NCBI RefSeq assembly: GCF_004028155.1
Contig: NZ_SBII01000007.1
Span: 124,001-188,000, forward strand
Origin: Flavobacterium cerinum
GTDB lineage: Bacteria > Bacteroidota > Bacteroidia > Flavobacteriales > Flavobacteriaceae
DNA: 64,000 nt
Direction of reading: 5' to 3'
Shown: one piece after another, positions 26,094-34,344 of the stretch
How positions within the stretch are numbered: the first letter of the stretch is position 1
How the letters are laid out: each line of letters begins with the position of its first letter
Translations under genes and position numbers: made by a program
Notes under the pieces: model-generated
The model's database searches: none
What the model was told of the DNA's origin: nothing
The model's input: only the letters and a program-made list of their open reading frames with translations

Positions 26094-26101
26094 CAAAGAT
26101 A
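26094..26101 (-). promoter_or_regulatory. -7 box (TATCTTTG) of gltX
   Basis: Exact TAnnTTTG match on the minus strand, 21 bases upstream of the gltX ATG; the -33 element is not evident. Confidence 0.62.
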
Positions 26102-26273
26102 CAATTATGAAATTTCCTTCATAGATAATTTGTACCGGTTATTTTATGTTTGATTCAAGTTATTAACAAAACATCCTGTTTTATGCTCATAACCCAGCAG
26201 ATAAATAGCTTTTTAGCGTTTAATAGTTCGTGGGAATTTGTATTTTTATCGGTTATTAACAATTGTCAGTATT

Positions 26274-29200
26274 TTGGAAGCAAAAAATGTTATTTATACC
26301 AAGCTCGAAGGTTTTATAAAAAAGTACTATACCAACGAATTACTACGTGGAACAATCTTTTTTATAGGACTTGGCCTATTGTATTTTATATTCACAATGT
26401 TGGTAGAATATTTCCTGTGGCTGTCGTCAACAGGTCGTACCACTTTGTTTTGGCTTTTTATAGTGGTAGAAGGTTTCCTGCTTTTCAGGTTTATTCTTTT
26501 CCCGTTATTCAAACTTTTTAAATTGCAAAAGGGTATAGACTATTCTCAGGCGTCTCATATTATCGGAAAACATTTTTCTGAGATCAACGATAAGCTTACA
26601 AACTTTTTGCAATTGTCTTCTCAGGAAGACCAGTCTGAATTGTTGTTAGCATCGATAGAACAAAAAGCTAACAACCTGCAGCCAATTCCTTTTACTAATG
26701 CTGTCAATTTTAAAAAGAATTTGAAATACGTTCCTTACGCAGCAGTACCATTATTACTGATCTTGTTTTTTATGATCAGCGGAAATGCATCGGTTCTCAC
26801 CCAAAGTTTTAATAGGGTAGTGCACTACAGTAAACATTATGCACCACCGGCTCCTTTTGAATTTGTTATCCTTAACAATTCACTAATGGCACAACAGGAT
26901 ACAGATTTTATCCTTGAAGTAAAAACACAGGGAACTGTTGTACCTGAAAATGCAATGATAACTATTGGTAAAGAAAACTATTATTTAGAAAATGTAAAGC
27001 CGGGAGTATTCCAGTACCGCTTTGAGAAACCGTCAAAAAATATTGCATTCGAACTTAACGCGAATAACGTAACGTCACCACCTTTTGAATTGAATGTTGT
27101 AGCTGTGCCTACCATTGCTAATTTTGAAATGGTGCTTAACTTCCCGTCTTATCTTGGCAAAAAAGCAGAAGTTGTGAAAGGCACGGGCAATGCTATTGTG
27201 CCGGAAGGGACTAAAGTTACCTGGAAAGTACAGGCTTTAGCAACTAATGCCATTGAATGGGCTAGTATGGGACAGACTTCTGCCTTCAACAATAGCGAAA
27301 ATACCTTCTCATTATCTAAAAATATAATGCAGAATACAGAATATCAGATACTTACTTCTAATTCTAAGGTAAAACATCATGAAAAACTGCAATATCAGAT
27401 ATCAACCATCAAAGATCAATACCCAACCATCTCTGTTTCAAATGCACCTGACAGTTTGAAGCTGGAGAGGAGTATAGTTTTGGGTCAGCTGTCTGATGAT
27501 TATGGATTGACAAAATTACAAATTGTGTATTATCCCCAGGATAATCCTGATGCCGCCAAACGTGGAACACTTCCTGTTAAGCGTGAAGTATACGATCGTT
27601 TTTACTATACATTCCCCGATGGTCTATCCTTAAAGGAAGGTGTAAACTATGAATACTATTTTGAGGTATTCGATAATGATGCTGTACATAATTACAAGAG
27701 TGCAAAATCATCTGTGTTTTCTCATAGAGAATTAACGCAGGATGAAAAGCAGGATAAAACATTGCAGGAGCAAAACAGTAATATCAATAGTCTTGAAAAA
27801 TCGATCAAGAATCAGGATAAGCAATTGAGCGAATTGGACAAGCTTCAAAAAATAGGCAAGGAGAAAAATAACATGGATTTTAAAGATCAGAAAAAGATCC
27901 AGGATTTTATAAACCGCCAGAAGCAGCAGGATGAAATGATGAAAGAATTCTCTAAAAAACTTGAAGAGAATCTTGATAAATTCAATCCTGAAAAGAAAGA
28001 TGAATTTAAAGAAGAACTTAAAAAACGTCTTGATAAAAACGAAAAAGAAGCTGAGAAAAACAAAAAACTTCTTGACGAATTAAAAGAGCTTACCAACAAA
28101 TTACAGAAAGAAGAACTGTTTGAAAAGATAGATGAGTTAAAGAAAAACAGTAAAAACCAGTCTAAGAATTTAGAGCAATTGGTTGAACTTACTAAACGTT
28201 TTTATGTAGAAAAGAAAGCAGAACAGATTGCAGATAAACTTCAAAAACTTGGTGATAAAGAAGAGAAGCTTTCTAAGAGTGAAGAGAATTCTGCGGAGAA
28301 GCAGGAAGAGATAAATAAAGAATTTGATAAGATGCAGGAAGAGATGCGTGATCTTGAAAAAGAGAATGAAAATCTTAAAAAACCTATGGATCTTCCTACC
28401 GATAAAAATGAGGAAAAGGATATCGAGCAGGATATGCAAAAGGCATCTGAAGAATTAAAAAAGCCAGGTAAAGAGAACAAGCAAAAGGCAAAACCCAAAC
28501 AAAAATCTGCAGCCGATAAGATGAAAAAAATGGGTGGTCAGATGATGGAAATGATGATGCAGGGAGACCAGGAACAAATGGAAGAAGATGTAAAAATGCT
28601 TCGCCAGATATTGGATAACCTATTAGCGTTCTCATTCTCTCAGGAAAATGTAATGGGTAAATTCAAGGGCAGCACAACACATTCATCATCGTTTAGTAAA
28701 AACCTAAAAATACAGCAAGACCTGAAACAACAGTTCAGGCATGTGGATGATAGTATTTTTGCCATGTCTTTACGTAACCCTAAAATAACCGAAGAGGTAA
28801 CAGCCGAGGTTGGAAATGTGCATTACTATATGGATAAAGCACTGGTTGATCTTGCGGATAATGTTATTCCAAGAGGGATATCGAACCAGCAGTATGCTAT
28901 AACATCCTCTAATAAACTTGCCGATTTTTTAAGTGATGCACTTAATAGTATGCAGATGGATTTACAGGGATCTGGTATGGGTAAACCTAAAGACGGTAAG
29001 GGTAAAGGAATGCAGCTTCCTGACATTATTAAGAAACAGGAAGGTCTTGCCAAGAAGATGAAGGATGGTAAAGAGAAAGGTAAAGAAGGTGAGGGCGGTC
29101 CAGGAGAAGAAGGCAAGCCTAAACCAGGAGGTAAAGAAAAAGGAGGTAAAGGTAAAGACGGACAAGAACCGGGAGGTGAAGAAGAAGGCGATGCAGGTGA

Positions 29201-29597
29201 GCTTTTAGAAATATATAAAGAACAGCAACAGCTTCGTGAAGCATTACAAAAAGCGTTAGAGAAAGAAGGTATGGGTGGAAACGGACAGAATGCAGCCCGC
29301 CAAATGAAGGAGATTGAAAAGCAACTATTGAACAAAGGATTTAAAGGTGATGTTGCCAAGAAGATGGAGAATTTAAAATATGAGTTGCTCAAGCTGGATA
29401 AAGCAATCCAGCAGCAGGGAGAAGAGAACAAAAGGCAATCGCAAACAAACACTAAAGAGTTTAATAACAATGCCAATAGTATTCCACCAGCTTTAAAAGA
29501 ATATTTAAATAGTGTGGAGATTTTAAATAGACAAAGCTTACCTTTGCGCCCAAATTTTAACCAACGGGTGCAAACCTATTTTAGGAAAAATGATTAG
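26274..29597 (+). CDS. DUF4175 family large membrane/coiled-coil protein
   Basis: About 1107 residues. Two membrane helices lie near the N-terminus (about 25-45 and 50-70) and one near 160, followed by a beta-rich periplasmic region (200-480), then several hundred residues of highly charged coiled coil (Lys/Glu-rich) and a Gly/Lys/Pro-rich linker before a final helical part. This is the DUF4175 layout of Bacteroidota; function unknown. No in-frame ATG exists near the conserved start. The TTG at 26274 gives MEAKNVIYTKLEGFIKKYY, which matches the usual beginning; a TTG at 26238 is the alternative. The 3' end overlaps ybeY by 8 bases. Confidence 0.88.
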   Translation: MEAKNVIYTKLEGFIKKYYTNELLRGTIFFIGLGLLYFIFTMLVEYFLWLSSTGRTTLFWLFIVVEGFLLFRFILFPLFKLFKLQKGIDYSQASHIIGKHFSEINDKLTNFLQLSSQEDQSELLLASIEQKANNLQPIPFTNAVNFKKNLKYVPYAAVPLLLILFFMISGNASVLTQSFNRVVHYSKHYAPPAPFEFVILNNSLMAQQDTDFILEVKTQGTVVPENAMITIGKENYYLENVKPGVFQYRFEKPSKNIAFELNANNVTSPPFELNVVAVPTIANFEMVLNFPSYLGKKAEVVKGTGNAIVPEGTKVTWKVQALATNAIEWASMGQTSAFNNSENTFSLSKNIMQNTEYQILTSNSKVKHHEKLQYQISTIKDQYPTISVSNAPDSLKLERSIVLGQLSDDYGLTKLQIVYYPQDNPDAAKRGTLPVKREVYDRFYYTFPDGLSLKEGVNYEYYFEVFDNDAVHNYKSAKSSVFSHRELTQDEKQDKTLQEQNSNINSLEKSIKNQDKQLSELDKLQKIGKEKNNMDFKDQKKIQDFINRQKQQDEMMKEFSKKLEENLDKFNPEKKDEFKEELKKRLDKNEKEAEKNKKLLDELKELTNKLQKEELFEKIDELKKNSKNQSKNLEQLVELTKRFYVEKKAEQIADKLQKLGDKEEKLSKSEENSAEKQEEINKEFDKMQEEMRDLEKENENLKKPMDLPTDKNEEKDIEQDMQKASEELKKPGKENKQKAKPKQKSAADKMKKMGGQMMEMMMQGDQEQMEEDVKMLRQILDNLLAFSFSQENVMGKFKGSTTHSSSFSKNLKIQQDLKQQFRHVDDSIFAMSLRNPKITEEVTAEVGNVHYYMDKALVDLADNVIPRGISNQQYAITSSNKLADFLSDALNSMQMDLQGSGMGKPKDGKGKGMQLPDIIKKQEGLAKKMKDGKEKGKEGEGGPGEEGKPKPGGKEKGGKGKDGQEPGGEEEGDAGELLEIYKEQQQLREALQKALEKEGMGGNGQNAARQMKEIEKQLLNKGFKGDVAKKMENLKYELLKLDKAIQQQGEENKRQSQTNTKEFNNNANSIPPALKEYLNSVEILNRQSLPLRPNFNQRVQTYFRKND

Positions 29598-30009
29598 TTT
29601 TAATTACGAAATTGAGTTTAAGCTTCAGGATGAAGCAAAGCACGAAGAGTGGATATCTGAAGTTATCGATTCTGAGGATAAGAGTGAGGGTGAAGTGAAT
29701 TACATTTTTTGTGATGATGAATATCTGCACAAGATGAATGTTGAGTTCTTAGACCACGATACACTTACAGATGTTATTAGTTTCGACTATACAATGGGTA
29801 GCATTATAAGTGGTGATATATTCATATCTGTAGAAAGAGTTCGTGATAATGCTGCCGATTTTAAAGTGGATTTTGACGATGAATTAAGGCGTGTTATGGC
29901 TCATGGGATACTACATTATTGTGGCTATAAAGACAAGACTGAAGAGGATTCGCAATTAATGCGTTCTAAAGAAGATGAGAAGATCTCGCTGTTCCACGTG
30001 GAACAGTAG
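29590..30009 (+). CDS. ybeY: Endoribonuclease YbeY
   Basis: A 139-residue YbeY, the metal-dependent RNase needed for 16S rRNA 3' maturation and ribosome quality control. The motif is HGILHYCGYKD (105-115): the first two histidines are present, but the third metal ligand is Asp115 rather than His, a variant I recall as usual in Flavobacteriia. ISGDIFIS and LTDVISFDY are also conserved. The last codons (LFHVEQ) are encoded by a parS-like palindrome. It overlaps the DUF4175 gene and is likely co-transcribed with it. Confidence 0.95.
   Translation: MISFNYEIEFKLQDEAKHEEWISEVIDSEDKSEGEVNYIFCDDEYLHKMNVEFLDHDTLTDVISFDYTMGSIISGDIFISVERVRDNAADFKVDFDDELRRVMAHGILHYCGYKDKTEEDSQLMRSKEDEKISLFHVEQ
29990..30005. 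promoter_or_regulatory. parS-like palindrome 1 (perfect consensus)
   Basis: TGTTCCACGTGGAACA, a perfect 16-bp palindrome that matches every fixed base of the ParB-binding parS consensus TGTTnCACGTGnAACA known from Bacillus subtilis. It lies inside the 3' end of ybeY. Confidence 0.85.
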
Positions 30010-30031
30010 GCTTAAATATCTCTTGATGAAT

Positions 30032-30055
30032 GAAACGTTCCACGTGGAACGTTTC
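30032..30055. promoter_or_regulatory. parS-like palindrome 2 (24-bp perfect palindrome)
   Basis: A perfect 24-bp palindrome whose 16-bp centre (30036-30051) is CGTTCCACGTGGAACG. It matches the parS core with a C/G change at the two outermost positions. Its centre is 46 bases from that of site 1. Confidence 0.75.
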
Positions 30056-30080
30056 GAAGATTTAAGTCCAAAGTAATAAA

Positions 30081-30096
30081 CGTTCCAAGTGGAACG
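30081..30096. promoter_or_regulatory. parS-like palindrome 3 (one central change)
   Basis: CGTTCCAAGTGGAACG: the palindrome of site 2 with one base change in the central CACGTG (to CAAGTG). Centre 45 bases after site 2. Probably weaker or decaying. Confidence 0.55.
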
Positions 30097-30134
30097 TACT
30101 GCTTGGCGAAATTTTTTTGAATGAATTTTATAAA

Positions 30135-30150
30135 GGTTCCACGTGGAACA
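30135..30150. promoter_or_regulatory. parS-like palindrome 4
   Basis: GGTTCCACGTGGAACA, with a perfect 14-bp core GTTCCACGTGGAAC (30136-30149). Its centre is 54 bases after site 3 and it ends 14 bases before the mnmG ATG. Confidence 0.8.
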
Positions 30151-30164
30151 AAGGAGAATAAAAG

Positions 30165-32036
30165 ATGTTTAACGAGGTATATGATGTGGTAGTAGTGGGT
30201 GCAGGGCACGCAGGTAGTGAAGCTGCTGCGGCCGCTGCTAATATGGGTTCAAAGACCCTGCTTATTACAATGAGCCTGCAAAACATTGCCCAGATGTCGT
30301 GCAACCCAGCGATGGGTGGTATTGCAAAGGGGCAAATTGTACGTGAGATTGATGCTTTGGGTGGATACTCCGGAATCGTGTCAGACAAGACGGCGATCCA
30401 GTTCAAGATGCTCAACAAATCAAAAGGTCCCGCAATGTGGAGCCCACGTGTGCAAAGTGACAGAATGCGCTTTGCGGAAGAATGGAGATTGATGCTGGAG
30501 CGTACTCCAAATCTTGATTTCTATCAGGAAATGGTTGCCAGTGTTATGATGGAAGATGGAAAAGTAACAGGTGTGAAAACATCATTGGGAATCGAGATTA
30601 AAGCAAAATCTGTAGTGCTTACGAATGGTACATTCCTGAATGGACTGATTCATATTGGAGAGAAACAGTTTGGTGGAGGTAGAGCAGGCGAGAGTGCTGC
30701 ATATGGAATCACCGAAGATTTAGTGCGTGCAGGGTTTACATCAGGAAGAATGAAAACGGGAACGCCGCCACGTGTGGACGGACGCTCGCTGGATTATTCG
30801 AAAATGACAGAACAACCAGGTGATGTGAATCCGGATAAGTTTTCATACATGGATATCACGAAGCCGTTGGCAATACAACGTTCATGCTGGATGACATATA
30901 CTTCGCAGGCAGTTCACGATATTTTGAAAGAAGGTTTCGATCGTTCGCCAATGTTCAACGGCCGTATTAAGAGCCTTGGCCCAAGATACTGTCCATCGAT
31001 AGAAGATAAGATAAACCGTTTTGCAGACAAAGACCGTCATCAGCTTTTTGTTGAACCGGAAGGATGGGATACTGCAGAAGTATATGTAAACGGATTTTCA
31101 ACCTCCCTTCCGGAGGATGTTCAGTTTAAAGCATTGCGCTCTGTTGAAGGATTTGAGAATGTAAAATTCTTCCGTCCCGGATATGCTATCGAATACGATT
31201 ACTTCCCGCCAACACAGTTAAAGCATACGCTCGAGACTAAGCTGGTTGAAGGATTGTATTTTGCAGGACAGATTAATGGAACTACAGGATATGAAGAAGC
31301 AGCGTCTCAAGGATTAATGGCGGGTATTAATGCACACTTAAAAGTGCAGGGTAAAGATCCGTTTATATTGAAACGTAATGAAGCATATATTGGAGTGCTT
31401 ATTGACGACCTTATTACTAAGGGAACAGATGAGCCGTATAGAATGTTTACTTCACGTGCTGAATACAGAACACTGCTTCGTCAGGATAATGCCGACTTTA
31501 GATTAACACCACTATCGTACGAAATTGGTTTGGCTAAAGAAGATCGTCTTAGAAGAATGGAAAAGAAGCGTGATCAGAGTGAAGCATTTGTTAATTTCTT
31601 TAAAGAGACAAGTGTAACCGTTGCAGAAGCAAATCCAATTCTTGAGGCTAAGGAATCGTCACCGATTGTTCAGCCCGATAAAATGTTTAAAGTATTCTCG
31701 CGTCCGCAGCTTGATCTTGAAGACATGCTTAAATTCGAAAAAGTGAAGAACTATGTTGAAGAGCATGGTCTAGATCGTGAGGTTATCGAGCAGGCAGAGA
31801 TACAGGTTAAATATTCCGGCTATATAGAAAAAGAAAAAGCAAATGCTGATAAGCTTAATAGGCTTGAGGATGTAAAAATTCCGGCAAACTTTGATTATAG
31901 CAAGATCAAGTCACTTTCTTTTGAAGCCAGAGAAAAATTAAAAAATATAAAACCGGTAACGATCTCACAGGCGTCCCGCATTAGCGGAGTATCGCCAAGT
32001 GATGTATCGGTACTATTAATACATATGGGACGATAA
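30165..32036 (+). CDS. mnmG: tRNA uridine-5-carboxymethylaminomethyl modification enzyme MnmG (GidA)
   Basis: A 623-residue MnmG. The FAD-binding motif VVGAGHAGSEAA is at 10-21. The family signatures MSCNPAMGGIAKG and GPRYCPSIEDKI and the redox cysteines are present, and the C-terminal MnmE-binding helical domain ends at ISGVSPSDVSVLLIHM. With MnmE it installs the cmnm5 group on the wobble uridine of several tRNAs. It follows the parS cluster, and the next gene overlaps its stop by 1 base (TAATG). mnmG lies near the origin in many bacteria. Confidence 0.97.
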   Translation: MFNEVYDVVVVGAGHAGSEAAAAAANMGSKTLLITMSLQNIAQMSCNPAMGGIAKGQIVREIDALGGYSGIVSDKTAIQFKMLNKSKGPAMWSPRVQSDRMRFAEEWRLMLERTPNLDFYQEMVASVMMEDGKVTGVKTSLGIEIKAKSVVLTNGTFLNGLIHIGEKQFGGGRAGESAAYGITEDLVRAGFTSGRMKTGTPPRVDGRSLDYSKMTEQPGDVNPDKFSYMDITKPLAIQRSCWMTYTSQAVHDILKEGFDRSPMFNGRIKSLGPRYCPSIEDKINRFADKDRHQLFVEPEGWDTAEVYVNGFSTSLPEDVQFKALRSVEGFENVKFFRPGYAIEYDYFPPTQLKHTLETKLVEGLYFAGQINGTTGYEEAASQGLMAGINAHLKVQGKDPFILKRNEAYIGVLIDDLITKGTDEPYRMFTSRAEYRTLLRQDNADFRLTPLSYEIGLAKEDRLRRMEKKRDQSEAFVNFFKETSVTVAEANPILEAKESSPIVQPDKMFKVFSRPQLDLEDMLKFEKVKNYVEEHGLDREVIEQAEIQVKYSGYIEKEKANADKLNRLEDVKIPANFDYSKIKSLSFEAREKLKNIKPVTISQASRISGVSPSDVSVLLIHMGR

Positions 32037-32560
32037 TGGCAATGTTTCACGTGGAACGTTTTTTAAAAACCCTTTTTACAAAAGGGTTTTTTGTGTTTTT
32101 AGTCGTGATCTTATTTACGGCTTGTATAACACCAAGACATACGGTAGAGATACATGATTATATATTACTGGAGAATGGGAAAGAAATATTAGGAAAAGAT
32201 AAAGGATTAACCGCCTTTGTTTTTGAAGGAAATAAAACAAAGATTCCGTTTCAGGATTTTATAACCAGTAAATACAAACTGGGTCTTATATACGACATCC
32301 AATACTTTATAATGGTAGATGGTCATCGATTAAAAGTGTTTGTGTATGAAAATGCAGAATTGGAAAAATATTTTGACACTTCGCAATTTATGATTACAAA
32401 TGTGGAAACTGCTGCAAATAGAATAGGATCTTCTGTAGATTTTCTTGGAATCTCTGTTGTAAACGATTCTAATGAAGATTGTCTTGCTCCAGGATCGCTT
32501 TACCAGAACATGACTTTGGATTATCTGAAAAAACTAAAATACGAATACAATAATAATTAA
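32036..32560 (+). CDS. Hypothetical lipoprotein overlapping mnmG
   Basis: A 174-residue predicted lipoprotein: hydrophobic signal (TKGFFVFLVVILFTAC) with the cysteine near residue 30. The mature part is beta-rich with no recognised family. The first codons (MAMFHVERF) are encoded by a parS-like sequence, so its N-terminus is shaped by that site; an ATG at 32042 is an equally possible start. It is translationally coupled to mnmG upstream (TAATG) and to the methyltransferase downstream (TAATGG). No functional prediction is possible. Confidence 0.75.
   Translation: MAMFHVERFLKTLFTKGFFVFLVVILFTACITPRHTVEIHDYILLENGKEILGKDKGLTAFVFEGNKTKIPFQDFITSKYKLGLIYDIQYFIMVDGHRLKVFVYENAELEKYFDTSQFMITNVETAANRIGSSVDFLGISVVNDSNEDCLAPGSLYQNMTLDYLKKLKYEYNNN
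32043..32058. promoter_or_regulatory. parS-like palindrome 5, within coding sequence
   Basis: TGTTTCACGTGGAACG matches TGTTnCACGTGnAACA at all but the last base. It is 1.9 kb from the main cluster and overlaps the start of the lipoprotein gene. Confidence 0.7.
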
Positions 32561-33429
32561 TGGATTTCTCAAAACATAAGGTTTACCTCAAGGTAAAAGA
32601 TCATTCGGTATCAGGAGAGCAATTTGAACTTTTAATGGATGAAGAACTGCAATTGCTAAAAACACATCCGCAGCCGGAATTAGAAAATCTTTCGGGTTAT
32701 TATGAAAGCGACGATTATATTTCGCATACCGATGGAAAACGCTCGTTGTTTGAAAAGCTATACCATACTGTAAAACAAAAAGCACTTCGCGATAAAATAA
32801 AACTGGTTGAAGGCTTTAATCCTAAAAAAGGAAAATTACTTGATATTGGCGCAGGAACCGGAGATTTTCTTGTAATGGCTCAAAAGAGCGGATGGGAGAT
32901 TAAAGGAATTGAACCGAGCACAAAAGCAAAAGGAATTGCCCAGACAAAAGGAGTGCCATTTGCAACTGTTCTTTCTGAATTGGAAGATCATTCGATAGAC
33001 GTGATCACTATGTGGCACGTGCTTGAACATGTACCGGATGTAGAAGCTCAAATCACAGAACTGAAAAGAATTGTAAAATCAGATGGCACAATTATTATTG
33101 CTGTGCCAAATTTCAAATCACACGATGCACAGCACTACGGAATTTTTTGGGCAGCTTATGATGTACCCAGACATTTATGGCATTTCTCTAAAACGTCGAT
33201 AAAATTACTTTTTGCAAAACAGGGAATGGAGCTCGTAAAAATTCTGCCAATGAAATTTGACAGTTTTTATGTAAGCCTTTTATCTGAAAAATATAAAACC
33301 GGGAAGATGAATTTTATAAATGGTTTTTTAATCGGATTATATTCAAATATAAAAGCTACTCGAAATTTCGAATATTCTTCGCATATTTACGTCATAAAAA
33401 GGGCTAAAAACGAAATAAATTCAATTTAA
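32560..33429 (+). CDS. Class I SAM-dependent methyltransferase
   Basis: A 289-residue methyltransferase with a longer N-terminal extension (1-85). Motif I is LLDIGAGTGDFLVMAQKSG (about 91-109), the acidic motif is IKGIEPS, and the motif II region is DVITMWHVLEHVPD (about 146-159). The C-terminal half contains FWAAYDVPRHLWHFSKTS, often found in Bacteroidota methyltransferases of unknown substrate. The start ATG overlaps the upstream stop by 1 base. The last gene of the mnmG run; no terminator is evident in the next 220 bases, which hold no gene. Confidence 0.88.
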   Translation: MDFSKHKVYLKVKDHSVSGEQFELLMDEELQLLKTHPQPELENLSGYYESDDYISHTDGKRSLFEKLYHTVKQKALRDKIKLVEGFNPKKGKLLDIGAGTGDFLVMAQKSGWEIKGIEPSTKAKGIAQTKGVPFATVLSELEDHSIDVITMWHVLEHVPDVEAQITELKRIVKSDGTIIIAVPNFKSHDAQHYGIFWAAYDVPRHLWHFSKTSIKLLFAKQGMELVKILPMKFDSFYVSLLSEKYKTGKMNFINGFLIGLYSNIKATRNFEYSSHIYVIKRAKNEINSI

Positions 33430-33652
33430 AAGCGTTTTAACGCGTGTAATATGTCTTTGGGTGAAGATTTTTTAAAGCTTTCTTATATCGCTTTATTTAA
33501 AGCCTCTTTTGATTGAAGATCTTTATACAAATTGAATAACCTATAAAGACTGCTTATATCTTAAAATTTTCTTAGAAAAACACGTTTTTTGGGTACTTGA
33601 CAACTAATTATTACTTTTACCAAAATTTTTAAAATAAATCTAAATTCAGGAA

Positions 33653-34240
33653 ATGAAAAAATCACTATTGATACTCGGTTTTGCTCTGGCAGTAATTTCA
33701 TGCAACAAAGAAGCAGGTACATCTGCAGCAGGTTTAAAAACTGCTTATGTAGATACATCTAAACTTGTTCAGGATTACAACGAATTTAAAGAACTGGAAT
33801 CTCAAAGCAAAACAAAACAGGAAGTGATGGGAAGAGAACTTGAAACTAAAGTGCAGCAGTTTAAACTGGAGGCAGCTAGTTTTCAGGAAGAGGCTAGGGC
33901 TAAAGGTCCGCAATGGGCGCAGCTTAAAGGACAGGAGCTTCAAAAAAGAGAGCGTGAGCTTGGTATGATGCAGGAGTCAATGATGAAACAACTTCAGGAA
34001 GAATTTGGTACTAAAAACGATACACTTATCAGTAAGATCAAGAAATATGTTAAAGATTACGGTAAGAAAAACGGTTACGATTACATCTACGGTACTGGAG
34101 ATGTTGTAAGTGTTATGTATGCTAAAGAAGGATATGATATTACAAGTAAAATCCTTAAAGAACTGAACGACAATTATAAAGGATCAGCTAAAAAAGAAGA
34201 TACAGCTACTGCTGCACCAGCAAAAGAAGAAAAGAAATAA
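33653..34240 (+). CDS. OmpH/Skp-family periplasmic chaperone, lipoprotein form
   Basis: A 195-residue protein with lipobox AVISC (Cys near 17). It begins LKTAYVDTSKLVQDYNEFKELE, which matches the OmpH/Skp start (a strand with a conserved tyrosine or valine, then a long helix), followed by coiled-coil helices rich in Gln/Lys/Glu and a closing YDYIYGTGDVVSVMYA segment typical of the family. Skp chaperones hold unfolded outer-membrane proteins. The lipid anchor is a difference from soluble Skp but is common in Bacteroidota. The C-terminus is Ala/Lys-rich. Monocistronic with a terminator. Confidence 0.85.
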   Translation: MKKSLLILGFALAVISCNKEAGTSAAGLKTAYVDTSKLVQDYNEFKELESQSKTKQEVMGRELETKVQQFKLEAASFQEEARAKGPQWAQLKGQELQKRERELGMMQESMMKQLQEEFGTKNDTLISKIKKYVKDYGKKNGYDYIYGTGDVVSVMYAKEGYDITSKILKELNDNYKGSAKKEDTATAAPAKEEKK

Positions 34241-34260
34241 TAGTATTTTCTAAATATATA

Positions 34261-34294
34261 AATGCCTTCCTTAACCGGGAGGCATTTTTTTTTG
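34261..34294 (+). terminator. Terminator of the OmpH-like gene
   Basis: Stem AATGCCTTCC / GGGAGGCATT (one G-U pair) with a 6-base loop, followed by a T-run, 21 bases after the stop. Confidence 0.85.
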
Positions 34295-34318
34295 CAAAAA
34301 CATTCGGTTAAAAATGAT

Positions 34319-34326
34319 TAATTTTG
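34319..34326 (+). promoter_or_regulatory. -7 box (TAATTTTG) of the helicase gene
   Basis: Exact TAnnTTTG match 18 bases before the ATG at 34345. It overlaps the upstream in-frame start at 34324, which is therefore unlikely to be used. Confidence 0.6.
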
Positions 34327-34344
34327 CGCTTCAATATACGCCAA

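Noticed and set aside
26337..26352. ACGTGGAACA near the start of the DUF4175 gene as a sixth parS site
   Set aside because: Only the right half matches; the left half is unrelated, so ParB binding is unlikely.
28826..29476. A 216-residue Ser/Leu/Pro-rich open frame on the minus strand
   Set aside because: Composition mirrors the Lys/Glu/Gly-rich coding strand of the DUF4175 gene, so it is an antisense artefact.
29990..30150. Reading the palindromes as transcription terminators of ybeY
   Set aside because: No T-run follows any of them, one lies inside the coding region, and the sequence is conserved between copies as only a protein-binding site would need.
33014..33025. CACGTG at 33016 and another at 57512 as parS cores
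   Set aside because: The flanking bases do not fit GTT..AAC on either side; they are chance hexamers in coding sequence.
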